Assembly (NCBI RefSeq): GCF_036711975.1
Contig: NC_091976.1
Span: 31,124,001-31,188,000 of the forward strand
Direction: 5' to 3'
Origin: Onthophagus taurus
Taxonomy: Eukaryota > Arthropoda > Insecta > Coleoptera > Scarabaeidae
Length of the DNA: 64,000 bases
Both the position numbers and the translations under genes were made by a program. Below are positions 46,001 through 56,640 of the stretch, piece after piece. The notes beneath the pieces were generated by a model that worked only from the letters and a program-made list of their open reading frames with translations, was not told the DNA's origin and did not search any database. Each line of letters starts with the position of its first letter. Position 1 is the first letter of the stretch.

Positions 46001-48613
46001 TCAAAATGATACCAAACACGATAGGGTTACCTTCAAAACAACCAAGATAAGATTTTTCAAAATGGCGGCTACATTCATCTTGGTTATGTTATGTTTTTCT
46101 TATTTTAAACAGTAACCCTATCGAGTTTGGACTCATTTTAAAGGATTTTAAATTTCCTATAACATAATATTTATAAAATCAATCAAAAATGATTTTTTTA
46201 TTTTAAAAGATTAGGTTAGATTGACTTAGAAAAGTATTAATTTTTAAATTTTATGTTAAAATTCGTAATCTAGATCAAAAATCCTTTAAAATGATATCAA
46301 ACACGATTGGTTTATCTTTAAAAGAAGCAAGATAAGATTTTTCAAGATGGCGGCTAAGCTCATCTTGGTTATGTTATGTTTTTCTTATTTTTAACAATAA
46401 CCCCATCGAGTTTGGACTCATTTTAAAGGATTTTAAATTTTCTATAACATAATATTCATAAAATCACTCAACAATGACTTTTTATTTTAAAAAATTAGGT
46501 TAGATTGACTTAGAAAAGTATTAATTTTTAAATTTTGTGTTAAAATTCGTAATCTAGATCAAAAATCCTTTAAAATGATACCAAACACAATAGGGTTACC
46601 TTCAAATCAACCAAGATAAGATTTTTCAAGATGGCGGCGAAGCTCATCTTGGTTATGTTGTTTTTCTTATTTTTAACAATAACCCCATCGAGTTTGGACT
46701 CATTTTAAAGGATTATAAATTTCCTATAACATAATATTTATAAAATCAATCAACAATGATTTTTTATTATAAAAAATTAGGTTAAGTTGACTTAGAAAAA
46801 TATTAATTTTTAAATTTTGTGTTAAAATTCGTAATCTAGATCAAAAATCCTTTAAAATGATACCAAACACGATAGGGTTACCTTCAAAACAACCAAGATA
46901 AGATTTTTCAAGATGGCGGCTAAGTTTATCTTGGTTATGTTATATTTTTCTTATTTTTAACAACAACCCCATAGAGTTTGGGCTCATTTTAAAGGATTTT
47001 AAATTTCCTACAAGATAATATTCATAAAATCAATCAACAATGATTTTTTTATTTTAAAAAATTAGGTTTGATTGATTTAGAAAAGTATTAATTTTTAAAC
47101 TTTGTGTTATAATTCGTAATCTAGATCAAAAATGCTTTAAAATGATACCAAACACGATTGGTTTATTTTTAAAACAAGCAAGATAAGATTTTTCAAGATG
47201 GCGGCTAAGTTCATCTTGGTTATGTTATGTTTTTCTTATTTTTAACAAAAACCCCATCGAGTTTGCACTTATTTTAAAGGATTTTACATTTCCTATAACA
47301 TAATATTAATAAAATCGATCTTCAACGATTTTTTATTTTAAAAAATTAGGTTAGATTGAGTTAGAAAAATATTAATTTTAAAATTTTGTATTAAAATCCG
47401 TAATCTAGATCAAAAATGCTTTAAAATGATACCAAACACGATGGGTTTATCTTTAAATCAAGCAAGATAAAATATTTCAAGATGGCGGCTAAGCTAATCT
47501 TGGTTATGTTATATTTTTCTTAATTTTAACAATAACCCCATCGAGTTTGGACTCATTTTAAAGGATTTTAAATTTCCTATAACATAATATTCACAAAATC
47601 AATCAACAATGATTTTTTATTTTAAAAAAATAGGTTAGATTGAGTTAGAAAAATATTAATTTTAAAATTTTATGTTAAAATTCGTAATCTTGATTAAAAA
47701 TCCTTTAAAATGATACCAAACACGATGAGGTTGCCTTCAAATCAACCAAGATAAGATTTTTCAAGATGGCGGCGAAGCTCACCTTGGTTATGTTGTTTTT
47801 CTTATTTTTAACAATAACCCCATCGAGTTTGGACTCATTTTAAAGGATTTTACATTTCTTACAAGAAAATATTCATAAAAGTAATCAATGATGTAATTTT
47901 TTTAAAAATGGCGCTTAAGTTATCTTAATTTTAGGATATCTTTTTTGTTTTTAAAGTTAACCCCATCGTGTTTGTACTCATTTTAAAGCATTTTTCATTT
48001 CCAACTCAAAACTAACCAAAAACAAATTTTTATAACATTAAAAATTTTTTTCTAGATCATTTTAACGGTTAGCTTCATAGTGGGAGTATATTATTTGACA
48101 TCACAACCAATGGAACCAGTTAGATTTGGAATGGTTGTAGCTATTGGGGTTTTAACGGCACTAGTTTCGCAAAGTTTTGGTTTATTAATAGGTGCAGCTT
48201 TTAATATAGAGGTAATATAAACGAAACATTAAAAAAAGTTATTTTAATAATAATCATTTAAGGCTGGAGTTTTTCTTGGTCCAATAACAACAATCCCAAT
48301 GGTACTTTTTTCGGGTTTTTTCGCAAAATTAGGAGATATCCCACCTTACTTAAGTTGGTTATCATACGTAACGTACGTACGATATAGTTTCGAAGGAACG
48401 ATGATTGCTATTTATGGTTTGGATCGCGAAAAATTGGAATGCAACGAGATGTACTGCCACTTTAAGTATCCAAAGAAATTCTTGGGGGAAATGGCGATGA
48501 ACGACGACCTCAACACTTACCTTATTGATTTAGCCGCTTTGGCGGGGTTCTTTGTAATTGTACGGGTGTTTGCATATTTCTCATTGCGGGTCAAAATATT
48601 TACGAACCGCTAA
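43016..48613 (+). CDS. ABCG1/4-like: ABCG1/ABCG4-type half-transporter, five coding exons
   Basis: ATP-binding cassette half-transporter of subfamily G (reverse order, NBD then membrane domain). Family members dimerise and move sterols or other lipids; the substrate here is not known. Coding exons are 43016-43200, 43507-44885, 44944-45044, 48056-48211 and 48263-48613, totalling 2172 nt (723 aa plus stop) with GT..AG borders and closing phases. Visible motifs: [13 protein letters not shown] (typical of ABCG1/4), Walker [10 protein letters not shown] (about residues 149-157), Q-loop region MQDD, signature LSGGQRKR (about 250), Walker [14 protein letters not shown] (about 270), H-loop CTIHQPS (His about 307) and [16 protein letters not shown]. 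Membrane segments start near [15 protein letters not shown], and the ECNEMYCHF stretch near the C-terminus is a cysteine-bearing loop. A second ATG at 43048 is an alternative start. Intron 3 is 3,011 bp and filled by a satellite. Confidence 0.95.
45120..47890. repeat. 284-bp tandem array in ABCG intron 3 (about 10 copies)
   Basis: The landmark CTAGATCAAAAAT recurs at 45134, 45418, 45701, 45985, 46270, 46554, 46836, 47121, 47405 and (diverged) 47689, with spacing 282-285 bp. Within each unit, AAAATCCTTTAAAATGA...CCAAACACGATGGGTT faces AACCCCATCGAGTTTGGACT...TCATTTTAAAGGATTTT. Each unit is thus built around an inverted repeat with a CAAGATGGCGGCTAAG-containing centre. A last diverged half-unit runs to about 48000. 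The ABCG exon 3 donor (45045) and exon 4 acceptor (48055) lie outside the array. Confidence 0.95.
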
Positions 48614-48643
48614 TATTAAGAATAATTAGTAGAGTAAGAAAAT

Positions 48644-48653
48644 AATAAATAAA
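48644..48653 (+). terminator. Putative ABCG polyadenylation signal
   Basis: Two overlapping AATAAA hexamers, 30-40 nt after the ABCG stop codon. Confidence 0.65.
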
Positions 48654-49200
48654 ATTAATAATAAGAAACGTCCCTTCGTTTCTTCATCCTTTTGTGTTAT
48701 TTATATTGTGATAGTATTAGGAGATTAGATTTTTTTAGCCACACTCGTAATTTCCCTCCCTATAATCCGATATTTTTATATTTATGGAAAATATACCAAA
48801 AAAATGCGGCAATATTTTACGACTTATTATAAAATGAGATTATTAGCGTTTAAAAATCTGTAAATAACTTTTAAAAAAAATTTTTTTAAAAGCGTCACGT
48901 AATCATGCACAAATCTACTTTTATTTTATAGATTGTATCTAGATACTTTCATCAGGTGCATTTAAATATTACTGTAGTATTGTACTAGTTACCTTCTTTT
49001 TTATATTTAAATAAAGAAAAATAATAGAAATATCCTACGAAACATTCACAATCTGTATTACGTACTTTAATAAATTTTTATTAAACGAATTTTTTCGTTT
49101 TTGTTTCTTATCTATACTTTTAGTAATCACATTTTCTCTAGAACTTAACCCATCTGTATTATAATCTTATTAGATATTTGAATAACTAAAAGAATTAACA
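48654..49200. other. AT-rich spacer after the ABCG gene
   Basis: No gene or repeat recognised; may include distal 3' UTR. Confidence 0.35.
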
Positions 49201-49262
49201 ATAAACCAAGAACTAGAAACATTCGGGTTTAACCATGCGTCCCTTAAGACGGCTAGAGAAAA
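49201..49262. repeat. Partial palindromic-satellite copy
   Basis: AAGAACTAGAAACATTCGGG, then TTTAACC, ATGCGTCCCTTAAGACGGCT: a left arm, a diverged loop, and the start of a right arm that then breaks off. Confidence 0.75.
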
Positions 49263-49532
49263 AGGTTTTATCGCTTTCCAATTATGCACCTGTAGTATGG
49301 CAAGGTCCGTTGAATAAAAACACACTGTATAAGGTTATCCGACTCTATATGAACGTATCCCCCCGCAAAGGCCTTGCTGTGACGTCATTGGAAGAATTGA
49401 CATTTCTATGTTTTTATTTAGTGCATTTCACTTAAAAAGCAATATACAAAAATATAAAAAAAAGATAAAATAAAATTAAAAAAATATTAAAATATAAAGC
49501 GAAATATTAAGGGTTATAATTTTATTATTGTT

Positions 49533-49965
49533 AGGTTATCCAACTTGACTCGGTTACCATGGTGATTAAGATCCGTTGCAGGTTCTTGTCAAAATTGAAA
49601 TTGAATTTAAGTTTTTTTTTTAGGAAAAAGTCTTATTTAATTGGTTTCAAAGGCTGTATTTAACTCAAAATTGGTTTATCTAGGGTATTATAAACAAGGT
49701 AAGTGGATTAAATCAAAAAAAGATATTTTTAATTAGGTAAGAATTTATTTTAAGGTTATCCAACTTGACTCGGTTACCATGGTGATTAAAATCCAAATAT
49801 TGCAGTTGCTTGTCAAAATTGACATTGAATTTAAGTATTTTTTTAATGAAAAACACATATTTAATTGGGTTTAAAGGTTGTATTTAATTCAAAATGGGTA
49901 AATGGATGAAACTATAAGCAAGGTAAGTGGATTAAATCAAAAAAAAATTTTTAGATCAATTAAAA
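49533..49965. repeat. 220-bp tandem duplication
   Basis: AGGTTATCCAACTTGACTCG begins at 49533 and again at 49753, and the following GTTACCATGGTGATTAA, TTGTCAAAATTGA and TTTAATTGG blocks recur in order. The two copies differ by small indels. No gene. Confidence 0.85.
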
Positions 49966-49994
49966 TGTACAAGAATTTAGGGTTAAATAACAAT

Positions 49995-50048
49995 TAAAAC
50001 TAGAACTAACACTAGACCTAGAACTAGAAAGTTTTAGGTTTAGTGTTA
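49995..50048. repeat. Isolated palindromic-satellite half-arm
   Basis: AACTAGAACTAACACTAGAC, CTAGAACTAGAAAG, TTTAGGTTTAG: the flank and first arm of the palindromic family without the complementary arm. Confidence 0.75.
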
Positions 50049-50749
50049 GTAGTGTAGTAGAAATTGGGACTGATTGTATGTCGAAATCCCACCGTAAGAT
50101 GGCATTAGCGTCTATACTGAAATAATTTAATTAAACTAACAATTTTATTATTAATAGTGGGAATGATGAGAGAGGGCAATAACAATTATTACCAGTATCA
50201 TTCTTTTAATTTAAAAAGTATAGATTCCAAATCGTGTTATATTTTTAAATTTGCCGCTAACTTCACCTTTTCAAAATTGAAGTTTGTTCAGAATGACAGA
50301 TGAAAACGTTATTTTAAAGTGATTTTTCGGTAAGAGTATTAAATAATTAGATTATAATTGACATTATAGCTTTATTTCAGCTAACGTTATAACTGGTTGG
50401 AAGCTCGTCAGATGCAATCTCACATGTCATATGATGCAGTGATGATTCAAATGTGGTGGCATTATTTGACAGGTGTAATTGCCATAGGTAATTGCATCTT
50501 AGGAATTCCCAACTAGTCGGAATGTTAATTGGAGTCCCATAGTGGCTTCCAAACAGTTATTTTGTGGTTGGAGCTTTTATATATAAACCCAATCCAACCT
50601 GTATTCTAGTGGTTCGGTTCTTGGCTGAATGATTCCGAAATATCCCCAACAGATGGCGCCACATGCGTTCAATTTTTAGTACTAAGTTCTTGTTTAGCGA
50701 GTTGCATTTCTACGAAGCTATTTTCTATGGAACTAACACAACACCTAGA

Positions 50750-52600
50750 ACTAGAAACTTTAATTTTGTTATTATATTCGTAATCTTCATAAAATAACCT
50801 TTAAAATGAGTCCAAACTTGACGCATTTATCTCAAAAAACCAAAAAGTTCGAACTTTCAACTTTTAATTTTGACATATTTGTCAAGTTCATAAAAAATCC
50901 TTTAAAATGAGCCCAAACTCGACATATCTAACTTTAATATTAATGGAAATACAATCACTTCCGGTTTGAAACGTCAACGTCAATTTTGACATATTTGTCA
51001 TCTTCGTGAAAAAACCTTTAAAATGAGTCCAAAGATGACGCACTTATCTCAAAAAACAAAAAAGTTAGAATAAAAAACATTAAACACGAAGTTAGCAACA
51101 ATGAAGATAGCGATTTAATTTTTAAATATTAATACCAACCTTAATTTTTTATATTTTTTATTATATTTTTGTTTTTGTGACAAATATTAAGACATTTTAT
51201 AAAAATTATGAATATGTCAAAATGACATTGACATTTCAAAGCGGAAGTTGCTTATAACTCGAGTAATATTGGAATTAAACGTATCATGTTTGGGCTCATA
51301 TTAAAGGATATTTCACGACAATTACAAATATGTCAAAATTGACGTTGACATTTGTAACCGAAAGTTGACCATAACTTCATTAATATTAAAGATAAATATG
51401 TCGTGTTTGTACTCATTTTAAAGGATTTTTAATGAAGATTACAAATATGTCAAAATTGAGGTTGACATTTTAAATCTGAAGTTAGTTATCATATAATAGA
51501 CAACTTCATGGTGTTCTTTCATGTTGTATTCTTTATTAAAAAACCTTTAAAATGAGTCCAAACATGATGCACTTATCTCAAAAAACAAAAATATTTGAAT
51601 AAAAAAACGTTAAACCTGAAGTTAGCAACAATGAAGATAGCAATTTAATTATTAACTATTAATACCAACCTTAATTTTTAATTTTTTTTATTGTATTTTT
51701 GTTTTTGTGAGAAATATTAAGACATTTTATAAAAATTAAGAATATGTCAAAATGACATTGACATTTCAAACCGGAAGTTGCTTATATCTCGATTAATATT
51801 GGAATTAAATGTATCATGTTTGGACTCATTTTAAATGATTTTTCACGACGATTACAAATATGTCAAAATTGACGTTGACATTTGTAATCGAAAGTTGACC
51901 ATAACTTCATTAATATTGAAGATAAATATGTCGTGTTTATACTCATTTTAAAGGATTCTTAATGAAGATTGCAAATATGTCAAAATTGAGGTTGACATTT
52001 TAAATCTGAAGTTAGTTATCATATAATAGACAAATGGACAACATCATAGGGTTTTTCGTGATGTATTCTTTATTAAAAGACATTTAAAATGAGTCCAAAC
52101 ATGACGCACTTATCTCAAAAAACAAAAATATTTGAATAAAAAAACGTTAAACTTGAAGTTAGCAACAATAAAGATAGCAATTTAATTATTAAATATTAAT
52201 AACTAATTTTTTTTATTGTATTTTTGTTTTTGTGACAAATATTAAGGCATTTTATAAAAATTAAGAATATGTCAAAATGACATTGACATTTCAAACCGGA
52301 AGTTGCTTATATCTCGATTAATATTGGAATTAAACATATCATGTTTGGACTCATTTTAAATGATTTTTCACGACGATTACAAATATGTCAAAATTGACGT
52401 TGACATTTGTAATCGAAAGTTGACCATAACTTCATTAATATTGAAGATAAATATGTCGTGTTTGTACTCATTTTAAAGGATTTTTAATGAAGATTGCAAA
52501 TATGTCAAAATTGAGGTTGACATTTTAAATCTGAAGTTAGTTATCATATAATAGACAACTTCACGGTGTTCTTTCATGTTGTATTCTTTATTAAAAAAAA
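50750..52600. repeat. About 530-bp tandem repeat, three copies
   Basis: CGGAAGTTGCTTAT recurs at 51242, 51772 and 52297 (530 and 525 bp apart). Each unit contains CATTTTAAAGGATTTTT-type sequence, CCAAACATGACGCACTTATC, and repeated GTCAAAATTGACGTTGACAT. The AAACCTTTAAAATGAGTCCAAA and GTTTGGACTCATTTTAAA segments face each other, and they match the inverted-repeat arms of the 284-bp array in ABCG intron 3. The left part (50750-51060) is a diverged partial unit. Confidence 0.85.
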
Positions 52601-53140
52601 CCATTAATTCATGTTATTAGTTAAATTTTCTTAAAAAACTATTTTTAAAAAATTTTGCGTCGTAAAGAGAAAACAAATCTCTTTCAAATGAGCCTACCGA
52701 AAGGATACATTGCCATTTAAAAAACTTCAAGTATTATTCGTTGCTCATTTGTTTTCTGAAATAAAAACAATTGAATGCCGTATTATGGCAAACAAAACTT
52801 ATAATCAATACTCAACGGACCTTGGTAGTATGGTTCGTGCATCTGTTTCTATTTTATCCCGCCAGCGATCACCTGGTCTTTCCACTGATCGTCTGCCTTC
52901 AACTTCCTTCAGAAGCACTCTTTTGGCCAGTCTTTAACGTCCATTCTTTCTACATGACATGGGAGAATTTTTTGTTCCTTGGGAAGATCACATGTGTTAT
53001 GGCTGTAGTATTGTGGCGACATCTAGCGGCAGAATTGTAGAACGCTCAAGTGTACAAACTAGATTCTTTAATCATTTTAGTTGTTTTATGTTAAACAATA
53101 TAACATAGTTTGAACATTTTGAGACCTATGTTCAGTAGTG
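52601..53140. other. Unassigned segment, no gene recognised
   Basis: Overlapping ORFs at 52710-53040 on the + strand give peptides that I do not recognise. No repeat unit was identified. Confidence 0.35.
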
Positions 53141-53144
53141 GTCG

Positions 53145-53440
53145 CCAAAGGTTGAGAGAGAGATCTGATCTTCTCTATGCAGTATCTAGTCTTTTACCAG
53201 CAATTTACAGAAACATTATCTAGTCGTTTGAAAGCATTACATAATCAATCTAATTTTCTACCAGCAGTATTTAGTGTTCTGCAAACAACATCTACTCATC
53301 TGCAAGCAGTTTCGAGTTCTCTAGAAGAAGTATTTAGTTTTCTTTTAGCAGTAATTAATCTTTTGCCAGCAATATCTAGGAGCACCTCTCCTACTGCTTT
53401 CTCCAGCTCTGTGAAGGTTTCTCCCATGGCAATGTAGCAC
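53145..53440. repeat. Degenerate 21-bp minisatellite with adjoining RT-like fragment
   Basis: Short repeats of the type GCAGTATCTAGTCTTCTGCAA run through 53170-53390, about 21 bp each with many variants; in one + frame they read as heptads such as HLQAVSS and FLLAVIN. The end (53385-53435), read on the minus strand, gives GETFTELEKAVG, matching the non-LTR RT-like fragment at 59823-59950. The same combination recurs at 59515-60180. Confidence 0.6.
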
Positions 53441-53530
53441 TATATACAGTGTGTCCCAGGATAGATGTTACAAGAAATTTTTAAGTCATTAAACCTCTTG
53501 TAACATCTATCCTGGGACACACTGTATATA
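53441..53530. mobile_element. Perfect 35-bp hairpin, minimal TIR element
   Basis: The left arm 53441-53475 (TATATACAGTGTGTCCCAGG, then ATAGATGTTACAAGA) is an exact reverse complement of 53496-53530, with a 20-nt loop at 53476-53495. The termini contain TACAGTGTGTCCC and GGGACACACTGTA, the same kind of end as the element finishing near 4855. It is essentially two terminal repeats joined back to back. The perfect match suggests recent origin or ongoing correction. Confidence 0.9.
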
Positions 53531-54789
53531 TAAATATATAAGATAAATAAATATCAATATTATCCTGATTAAATATAACTGTTTTATCGACATCGTTAAT
53601 GTAGGTTTGCTATTATAGATGGCGGTATATACAAAATTTGAAATATTTTTAATATTTTTTTTTACTAATGTCAATTAATTAATTATAATAAGATAATTAA
53701 TGAAATAGAATTAATCTGATTAAATTATTTTGTGCTCTCATTAAACGTCCCATAAAAAAATAAAGAAAATCTTGGCATGAAGCGCTTATTTTGACATCGA
53801 GATATATTTCTAGCGAGAAAAGAGCCTCTGGCAGTGTCCCATTAACGTTTTCAGGCTGAAAAATTCGTTCCCAAGGAACGACCGACCGTTTTATTCGGCC
53901 ATTATCGACAGGATGTTGTCTATTCGAACGCAAAAAAATAAAATACCTCAACGATAAAAAGATACGTATTTTTAGAGACTATATGTGACAAATATCTTTC
54001 TGTTTCTTTTAAAAGCGTAAATATGAAAATTGTGTTGTCTGGTTTTCATAAAATCGTTAAGTACCAAGTACGAAATTGAAAATTTACGATTTCAACAACA
54101 ACCGGAGGGTTTATTTGGAAATACCTAATTGGTTTGTGGGTTTGGTGGTGTGGAGAGAGATCGGGGTGGGTGTTGTAAATTCTTTTCACACGAGCCCGCT
54201 AATTGTGCAAACATCACGTCTCGAAGCCATTAAAAAGAGCCTGAAAATAGAGCCGGCTCGTGAAGCAACAATTTCGCTCTCCCCGGTTCTCCTATCCATT
54301 CAAAATATGCAGAAATAGCCTTTGAGGACAAGGAGATAAGTGCATAACATCGCGAACCGATAAATTCGAACGCGAGTTAACGTCAAATGGTACCGAATGT
54401 TGCGCGACTTCTTGACTCTCGACGTGAATATAAATAGAAGCCTTCATTAATTACTACCCGGGTTAAAATAAGCGTCGACTTGGGATGACAACACCTGGAC
54501 CTAACCACAGGTGTCCCCACTGGACGAATTCACACTTCGCAAACGCGACCGGAGTTTAATTATAATTAGAATTAATTATCTAGCTTACCATTCACAGTCG
54601 CCTTGCAAATTTAATGATGACGATTGTATATATAATCAACAGTATGGCCAAATTAATTGCGTCATTCCGTTTCGTGTTAAGTTTTATAATGTTAATAATA
54701 ATTAACTTGTCTGTTAAATTAATCATTTAATTAAAATCTATTTCTATTTTAGTGGTAACTTTTAATCATTAAAATTAAATTTAAATTTT
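53531..54789. other. Spacer with a GC-elevated, non-repetitive island (about 54080-54560)
   Basis: 53531-54070 is AT-rich with nothing recognised. 54080-54560 is higher in GC and CpG (for example CCGGCTCGTGAAGC, ACGCGAGTTAACGTC). ORFs at 54076-54318 and 54511-54705 have no recognisable product. A regulatory island or untranslated exon is possible. Confidence 0.35.
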
Positions 54790-56375
54790 AGGTCTTGTGT
54801 TAATTCTAGTGATAGTGCTAGTGTAAAACTAAAACTAATACAAGACCGAGAACTAGAAACATTCGGATTTAGCCGCACGTCTCTCAAGACGGCTAAACCC
54901 GAATGATTCTAGTTCTAAGTCTTGTGTTAGTTTTAGTGATGGTGTTAGTGTAAACCTAGAACTAATACTATACCTATAACTAGAATCATTCGGGTTTAGC
55001 CGTCTTTAGAGACGTGCGGCTAAACCCAAATGATTCTAGTTATAGGTATAGTATTAGTTCTATATGGTAACAGTGCAAGTGTAAAACCAGAACTAGCACT
55101 ATATCTAGAACTAGAATCATTCGGGTTTAGCCGTCTTTAGAGACGTGCGGCTAAACCCGAATGATTCTAGTTCTAAGTATAGTGTTGGTTGTATATAGTA
55201 GCAGTGCAAGTGCAAAACTAGAACTAGCACTATACCTAGAACTAGAATCATTCGGGTTTAGCCGAATGTCTTTAAAGACGGCTAAACCCGAATGATTCTA
55301 GTTCTAGGTCTTGTGTTAGTTTTAGTGATGGTGTTAGTGTAAACCTAGAACTAATACTATACCTATAACTAGAATCATTCGGGTTTAGCCGTCTTTAGAG
55401 ACGTGCGGCTAAACCCAAATGATTCCAGTTATAGGTATAGTATTAGTTCTATATAGTAACAGTGCAAGTGTAAAACCAGAACTAGCACTATATCTAGAAC
55501 TAGAATCATTCGGGTTTAGCCGTCTTTAGAGACGTGCGGCTAAACCCGAATGATTCTAGTTCTAAGTATAGTGTTGGTTGTACATAGTAGCAGTGCAAGT
55601 GCAAAACTAGAACTAGCACTATACCTAGAACTAGAATCATTCGGGTTTAGCAGAATGTCTTTAAAGACGGCTAAACCCGAATGATTCTAGTTCTAGGTCT
55701 TGTGTTAGTTTTAGTGATGGTGTTAGTGTAAACCTAGAACTAATACTATACCTATAACTAGAATCATTCGGGTTTAGCCGTCTTTAGAGACGTGCGGCTA
55801 AACCCAAATGATTCTATTTATAGGTATAGTATTAGTTCTATATGGTAACAGTGCAAGTGTAAAACCAGAACTAGCACTGTATCTAGAACTAGAATCATTC
55901 GGGTGTAGCCGTCTTTAGAGACGTGCGACTAAACCCGAATGATTCTAGTTCTAAGTATAGTGTTGGTTCTACATAGTAGCAGTGCAAGTGCAAAACTAGA
56001 ACTAGCACTGTACCTAGAACTAGAATCATTCGGGTTTAGCCGTCTTTAGAGACGTGCGGCTAAACCCAAATGATTCTAGTTATAGGTATAGTATTAGTTC
56101 TATATGGTAACAGTGCAGGTGTAAAACCAAAACTAGCACTATATCTAGAACTAGAATCATTCGGGTTTAGCCGTCTTTAGAGACGTGCGGCTAAACCCGA
56201 ATGATTCTAGTTCTAAGTATAGTGTTAGTTCTACATAGTAGCAGTGCAAGTACAAAACTAGAACTAGCACTATACCTAGAACTAGAATCATTCGGGTTTA
56301 GCCGAATGTCTTTAACGACGGCTAAACCCGAATGATTCTAGTTCTAAGTCTAGTGTTAGTTTTAGTTTTAATTGT
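54790..56375. repeat. Palindromic satellite, block 2, with 389-bp higher-order repeat
   Basis: About twelve hairpin cores spaced near 130 bp. Each core is an arm (TAGAACTAGAATCATTCGGG, TTTAGCCG), a 14-nt loop (mostly TCTTTAGAGACGTG) and the exact reverse-complement arm; in many units 28 or more bases pair perfectly and weaker pairing extends further. Three subunit types follow each other in order. The marker TTAGTGATGGTG recurs at exactly 389-bp intervals (ending about 54941, 55330, 55719), and GCCGAATGTCTTTAAAGACG recurs at 55261 and, in a variant, 389 bp later. The next marker (56301) is 651 bp on, that is five subunits, so one higher-order unit lost a subunit. The first core (about 54877) has the loop in the opposite orientation, CACGTCTCTCAAGA. 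Confidence 0.94.
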
Positions 56376-56394
56376 TATTCAGCACTAGATTGTT

Positions 56395-56640
56395 ATATAT
56401 TTTTATTAATCTGAAAGTAGAACTAACAAGAGTTAGTACTAGATACTGCTTGCAGAATACTTATATAATTCTCATAGAAACCTAGATATTATTGGCAAAA
56501 GATTAAATACTGCTAAAAGAAAACTAAATACTTCTTCTGGATGACTCGAAATTGCTTGCAAATGACTAGATGCTACTAATGGATGACTAGATATTGCTAT
56601 AACACATGTGATCTTCCCAAGGTACAAAAATTCTCCTTTT
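56395..56640. repeat. 21-bp minisatellite in reverse orientation
   Basis: GCAAAAGATTAAATACTGCT, AAAAGAAAACTAAATACTTC, TGGATGACTCGAAATTGCTT and GCAAATGACTAGATGCTAC are reverse complements of the minisatellite at 53170-53390 and 59515-59730. Confidence 0.65.
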
